The notes under the pieces are model-generated. The model worked only from the letters and a program-made list of their open reading frames with translations, made no database searches and was not told where the DNA came from. This document shows, piece by piece, positions 60,688 to 64,000 of a DNA stretch of 64,000 bases. How positions within the stretch are numbered: position 1 is the stretch's first letter; each line of letters starts with the position of its first letter. Source of the stretch: Fictibacillus phosphorivorans (GTDB lineage Bacteria; Bacillota; Bacilli; Bacillales; Fictibacillaceae); contig NZ_LRFC01000012.1 of assembly GCF_001619875.1 (NCBI RefSeq), positions 62,001 through 126,000 of the forward strand. Reading direction: 5' to 3'. A program made the position numbers and the translations under genes.

Positions 60688-61119
60688 TTAGAAACGGCTA
60701 TCGCTAAGTAAACGGTCCATTTCTTCCTTATGCTTTGTTTCATCAGCGATCATATCTTCCAGCTGTACAACGAGCTCAGTCAATTTTAGGTTGGAAGCTT
60801 GTTCCTTGCGTTCTTCATAACGTCTGATCGTATCTTCTTCAGCGTTTCGAGCTTCTTCCAGCATTTCGCGAACACTCTCAACTTGTTTAACCGGTTTTGG
60901 TTGAGTAGTTGGTGTTCCCCCAAGTGTTTTAATCTTTTCAGCTAAATAAAGAGCGTGTCCTTGTTCGTCAGCAATTTCACCTTGGAAAAAAGGTTTAAGT
61001 ATTTGACGGTATAACCCTGAAACCGTTGCAGCATTATGGTTGTACATAATGATTGCGGAGTACTCGTTTGCAAGATCCTCGTTAAGTCCATCAATTAGTG
61101 CTTGTAAGTCTTTTTCCAT
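60688..61119 (-). CDS. Ferritin-like (rubrerythrin/bacterioferritin-type) protein
   Basis: 143 residues, all helical with diiron ligands spaced as in ferritin-like proteins: NEYSAIIMYNHNA, GEIADEQGHALYLAEK and EDMIADETKHKEEM. Probably binds iron or protects against peroxide; no enzyme activity shown by sequence. AGGAGG precedes the ATG. Confidence 0.87.
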   Translation of the reverse strand: MEKDLQALIDGLNEDLANEYSAIIMYNHNAATVSGLYRQILKPFFQGEIADEQGHALYLAEKIKTLGGTPTTQPKPVKQVESVREMLEEARNAEEDTIRRYEERKEQASNLKLTELVVQLEDMIADETKHKEEMDRLLSDSRF

Positions 61120-61319
61120 TTGTATAACCTCCTGAATCTTGTTCTACAGAGATATCCTTCCCTTTTTAGAAGAATCATAAACGAAATTTTAAGCAGAGCT
61201 CAATTTAAAAAGCCAAACTGTATTAAAAGGTTTAAGGTGAGTTAAAAGCGGTAAAACACTAGTATGCATGAAACAAAGATTGGACAAAAGTGATACGAAA
61301 AACAAAGGAGGCAACAAAA

Positions 61320-61652
61320 ATGGAAAGCAGACATATGGTTGATGACGAACGCAATGTAGACACAAGCAAGGTGGAAGAAACAGCAAGCCGCATGAGTGAG
61401 AGCAAAAAGGACGAAATTTTATCGAATTTTGAAGAGTTTAAAAGCTATCTGCACAGCAAAGTACAGATTGGCGAAAAAATGGGTATGAGTGAAGAAACCC
61501 TCGCAAAAACTGCAGAGAAAGTAGCAGATTACTTAGCGGACCATGAGGAGCCACGCAACTCAGAAGAGAACCTTTTAAAAGAGCTATGGAAAGTGGGAGA
61601 ACAAGAAGAGCGCCACAAGCTGGCACATATGCTAGTGAAACTTGTGAAGTAA
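61320..61652 (+). CDS. DUF3243 family protein (YmfJ-like)
   Basis: 110 residues, soluble and charged. FEEFKSYLHSKVQIGEKMGMSEE and VADYLADHEEPRNSEE are the DUF3243 features. AAGGAGG precedes ATG 61320; an upstream ATG at 61290 has none. Function unknown. Confidence 0.88.
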   Translation: MESRHMVDDERNVDTSKVEETASRMSESKKDEILSNFEEFKSYLHSKVQIGEKMGMSEETLAKTAEKVADYLADHEEPRNSEENLLKELWKVGEQEERHKLAHMLVKLVK

Positions 61653-61661
61653 AGAGAGGGA

Positions 61662-61698
61662 GAAAAGCTGCTTGGTAACAAACGAGCAGCTTTTTTTA
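61662..61698 (+). terminator. Terminator of the DUF3243 gene
   Basis: AAAAGCTGCT and AGCAGCTTTTTTT pair around a 13-base loop. Confidence 0.92.
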
Positions 61699-61723
61699 AT
61701 GAGGTTAATGCCAGAAAATGAAT

Positions 61724-61828
61724 GTGGACAGTAAATTATTGAAAGTGGACAGTAAACCAGAAGAAGTGGACAGTAAATTACTGAAAGTGGACAGTAAATA
61801 ACCGAAAGTGGACAGTAAATCAGAATTT
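61724..61828. repeat. 21-bp tandem array F (5 units)
   Basis: Five units of exactly 21 bp, with the fixed core GTGGACAGTAAA and a variable nine-base tail. Since 21 is a multiple of three, a 27-codon frame from ATG 61718 reads VDSKLLK/VDSKPEE repeats and ends at TAA in unit 4; it lacks a good ribosome-binding site. Confidence 0.92.
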
Positions 61829-61967
61829 GGGATAGTCATTACTTACATTAGATATCGGAGCTATAACAATTCTATTCCGCAGCAGCATTATTGTGAAAAA
61901 TGGTTTAATTTACTGCTGAAAAGTGAAAACTTACCTTAAAACAAAGGCAAAAGATGAGGAGATCTTT

Positions 61968-62675
61968 ATGTTACGAGAACTGGCCAATAAACTACCCTTT
62001 CCAATACTGCCATTACTCTATATAGTAGGCGGGCTGGCTCTTTCGTTTTTTTCGTTAAACGTGTTTTTTGAGTTGTCAGAAGACTTGATGGAAGATGAGC
62101 GATTTCAGTTTGACCAAGTCATCATACAATACGTTTCAACCATAAGAAATGAAACGTTAACTGGAATTATGAAATTTATTACCTTTTTGGGATCCATTAA
62201 TGTACTTACTCTTTTATTGGTGGGAAGTCTGATATGGCTGATCGGAAAGCGAAAGAATTATTGGGGAGCCATTTTTTATTTAGTGGCAGTAGCAGGCGGC
62301 GGGCTTTTAAATCTTGGTTTAAAGCATTGGTTTGGAAGAATGCGTCCAGAAGATAGTTTAATCGTTGAGCAAGGATTCAGCTATCCGAGCGGACATGCTA
62401 TGGGGAGTTTGATTTATTATGGTTTTCTTGGGTATTTGGTCGTGAGAAGCAGAAGGAGTAAGAATCTCAAAGTACTTTTGGCAGTTGGCTTTATAACAAT
62501 CATCGTGCTGATCGGTTTGAGCCGTATATACTTAGGGGTTCATTATCCCTCAGATGTGTTAGCAGGTTTTTCAGCTGGAACCGTTTGGCTGTTTATTTGT
62601 ATCGGTGGCCGAGAATCGATTAGAGCTTATCAAAAAAGGACGCTTCCTTTTTTTAAAAGGAAACATCCCCAATAA
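61968..62675 (+). CDS. PAP2 family phosphatase
   Basis: 235 residues with six membrane helices. Phosphatase motifs KHWFGRMRPE, YPSGHAMGS and SRIYLGVHYPSDV are in order. Likely undecaprenyl-diphosphate or phosphatidate phosphatase at the outer face. GAGGAG six bases before ATG 61968; earlier GTG 61923 not needed. The 3' end overlaps the convergent lipid kinase gene by 23 bp. Confidence 0.92.
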   Translation: MLRELANKLPFPILPLLYIVGGLALSFFSLNVFFELSEDLMEDERFQFDQVIIQYVSTIRNETLTGIMKFITFLGSINVLTLLLVGSLIWLIGKRKNYWGAIFYLVAVAGGGLLNLGLKHWFGRMRPEDSLIVEQGFSYPSGHAMGSLIYYGFLGYLVVRSRRSKNLKVLLAVGFITIIVLIGLSRIYLGVHYPSDVLAGFSAGTVWLFICIGGRESIRAYQKRTLPFFKRKHPQ

Positions 62676-63567
62676 CAGCATTTAGACGTTCTTTCAGGCA
62701 TTTTACGACGGCCGGTGTTTTATGTTCTCGCTCTCCATCGCAGTCAATGAGCTGTTGGGGAGCTGTTTTTATGTGGATTTCTGAGCTTTGAAAATAATGA
62801 TAGCCTTGTCCTTCCCGTGATGTGTCGGACAAACGATTTTGAAGGACATCCCAAATAAAGGATATGGATGGTTCTTCTATCAGCAAGCAATCAAGCATAC
62901 CGTCTTGTATATCTGTATCAGGAAAAAAAGGTCGTATGCCGCCAGTGAACGGACCGTTAACCGCCAGAAACATCGCAGCATTTCCGTGAAATTGAAACTC
63001 TTTAGATTCTATTGAAATCTCGAAAGGTTCCCATGTTTGAAAGGATTTAGCCGCTGATAAATAATAGGAAAGTCTGCCGAATTTTTCTTTCGTATCAGGA
63101 TCAATCGACTCTGAAACGTGGGTGATGAGTCCGATTCCCCAAAAGTTCGTAAAAAAATGACCGTTAAATTCTCCAACATCAATCGATTGAAATTTTTTCT
63201 CACACAGCTGTGCGGCAGCTTTTACAGGATTTTGGTTCATTCCTAATGCCCTCGAAAAGTCGTTGCACGTTCCGCCAGGCAAAATTCCGAATGCCGGCGG
63301 ATTATCTTTTATCGACAATACGGCGTGAGCAATTTCATGAACCGTACCATCACCGCCTGCCGCGATAATGAGGTCGGTATTTTGATGAAGCTGCTTCACG
63401 AATGAAGCTCCTTCTCCAGGAGCAGTTGTTTCATATACTTGGACATCCTCATAACCTTTTTTTAGTTCTGTGAGGACATCATTCCATTGATTCGAAAGCC
63501 GTCCTTGGCCAGCAGTTGGATTAAGAATGATGGAAACTCGTTTTAAGGATGATGGATTCATATTCAT
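62653..63567 (-). CDS. Diacylglycerol kinase family lipid kinase
   Basis: 304 residues. LNPTAGQGRL near the N-terminus, the nucleotide motif AGGDGTVHEIAH and GILPGGTCNDFSRAL are DgkB/YegS features. Phosphorylates diacylglycerol or a related lipid. Its ATG overlaps the stop of the hmoB gene (ATGA), so the two are cotranscribed. With a PAP2 phosphatase next to it, opposing lipid phosphorylation is possible (inference). Confidence 0.92.
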   Translation of the reverse strand: MNMNPSSLKRVSIILNPTAGQGRLSNQWNDVLTELKKGYEDVQVYETTAPGEGASFVKQLHQNTDLIIAAGGDGTVHEIAHAVLSIKDNPPAFGILPGGTCNDFSRALGMNQNPVKAAAQLCEKKFQSIDVGEFNGHFFTNFWGIGLITHVSESIDPDTKEKFGRLSYYLSAAKSFQTWEPFEISIESKEFQFHGNAAMFLAVNGPFTGGIRPFFPDTDIQDGMLDCLLIEEPSISFIWDVLQNRLSDTSREGQGYHYFQSSEIHIKTAPQQLIDCDGEREHKTPAVVKCLKERLNAVIGDVSF

Positions 63568-64000
63568 TGAACGACCATGTATTCTTTTACGAATGATTTT
63601 CCCCTAAACAGTGTTTCAGGCAGACCTTTAGAGGTGCCTCTATTTTTGTGCGCTTCTTCATAAGCTTTAGATTGCTGCCAATTTATAAAGTCAGCATGTG
63701 ATTTCCACAGTGTCATAACGATGTAAGGATCTTGGTGAAGGGGGCGCAGAATTCGAATGCCGTTAAAGCCAGGTTCATTTTCAACAAGGCCAGCACGGTT
63801 CTGAAACCGTTCTTCAAACAGAGCTCTACCTTCATCTGAAACGGGAATATGGTTCATAACGACGAAACCAGCCCCAGTTAAAGATCCTCTTTGATTAATG
63901 ACTTCATATTCATGTTTTTCTGTAAATGGATTCTCTCCTTCTGTTTCGAAAACAAGAGCAGAATTCGAATCACCTTCTAGCAGGATAGCTTGATCGTATT
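63564..64000 (-). CDS. hmoB: Heme-degrading monooxygenase HmoB (5' end outside window)
   Basis: The frame is open to the right edge, so the N-terminus is missing; about 145 residues remain. The C-terminal ABM domain reads EGRALFEERFQNRAGLVENE and TLWKSHADFINWQQSKAYEEAH, close to B. subtilis YhgC/HmoB. The N-terminal part (ending GAGFVVMNHIP) is the extra domain of HmoB. It cuts heme to release iron. An ATG at 63857 is internal. Confidence 0.9.
   Translation of the reverse strand, partial: YDQAILLEGDSNSALVFETEGENPFTEKHEYEVINQRGSLTGAGFVVMNHIPVSDEGRALFEERFQNRAGLVENEPGFNGIRILRPLHQDPYIVMTLWKSHADFINWQQSKAYEEAHKNRGTSKGLPETLFRGKSFVKEYMVVQ

Larger units (their letters stand above)
61653..61967. other. 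Intergenic stretch with terminator and 21-bp array F
   Basis: Terminator at 61662-61698, array F at 61724-61828, then about 140 bp leading to the PAP2 gene, AT-rich, without a recognised promoter. Confidence 0.7.

Noticed and set aside
1-64000. Prophage, plasmid origin or transposase genes
   Set aside because: No integrase, transposase, replication or phage structural genes were recognised on either strand.

Overview
The window looks like chromosomal DNA of an endospore-forming member of the Bacillaceae. It carries an alpha/beta-type SASP gene, two tandem YjcZ/SscA-type micro-ORFs, YhaL and Hpr/ScoC, and long stretches follow the gene content and order of the Bacillus subtilis yhe-yha-hit-ecs region (bmrCD, sspB, yheB, yheA, yhaX, yhzD, yhaQP, yhaON, yhaM, yhaL, prsA, yhaI, hpr, yhaH, trpP, serC, hit, ecsC, hmoB). 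Strong AGGAGG-type ribosome-binding sites, U-tailed terminators and a moderately AT-rich composition fit. A Fictibacillus-like genome is my guess, but the sequence alone does not prove the genus. I saw no rRNA, tRNA, prophage, transposase gene or CRISPR array.

Layout. 1-8.5 kb: two MFS transporters and a LysR regulator, a guanidine-I riboswitch driving a Gdx/SugE exporter, a YhbD-type regulator with a bactofilin, two membrane proteins and a Ktr/Trk potassium channel subunit. 8.5-11.5 kb: FMN riboswitch and ribE-ribBA-ribH, with no ribD. 11.6-15.6 kb: HssRS two-component system and HrtBA heme-efflux transporter. 15.7-20 kb: an attenuator leader with two micro-ORFs, then the heterodimeric multidrug ABC exporter BmrCD. 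20-33 kb: accessory genes (HemAT aerotaxis sensor, DUF2157/GDYXXLXY pair, SDR and aldehyde dehydrogenase, ArsR regulator, SASP, an amino-acid ABC importer without its ATPase, MsmX and a PucR-type regulator). 33-42 kb: a polysaccharide deacetylase with a disturbed 5' end, a PP-loop ligase, yheB, yheA, yhaX, dhaS, yhzD and the YhaQP ABC exporter. 42-49 kb: YhaO/YhaN nuclease pair, CssRS secretion-stress system and YhaM exoribonuclease. 49-64 kb: an MFS exporter behind a leader-peptide attenuator, yhaL, prsA, spore micro-ORFs, yhaI/hpr/yhaH, trpP with a TRAP-type triplet site, serC, hit, a decayed FAD oxidoreductase, ecsC, a ferritin-like gene, PAP2, a lipid kinase and hmoB.

How the genes work together. 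Several are heme- or oxygen-related (HssRS-HrtBA, HemAT, HmoB, a ferritin-like protein). Several serve secretion or stress (CssRS, PrsA, Hpr, EcsC). RNA-level control is dense: guanidine-I and FMN riboswitches, two efflux-gene attenuators with micro-ORFs, and a TRAP-like site at trpP.

The most unexplained material is non-coding. Two repeat systems fill the intergenic regions. (1) Seven copies of a modular inverted repeat bounded by GTTGATT/AATCAAC occur in minimal (about 67 bp), standard (about 130 bp) and extended (about 250 bp) forms. One copy sits between the FMN riboswitch and ribE. (2) Six short tandem arrays occur; five have a period of exactly 21 bp and one of 20 bp, each with a fixed core and a variable half.
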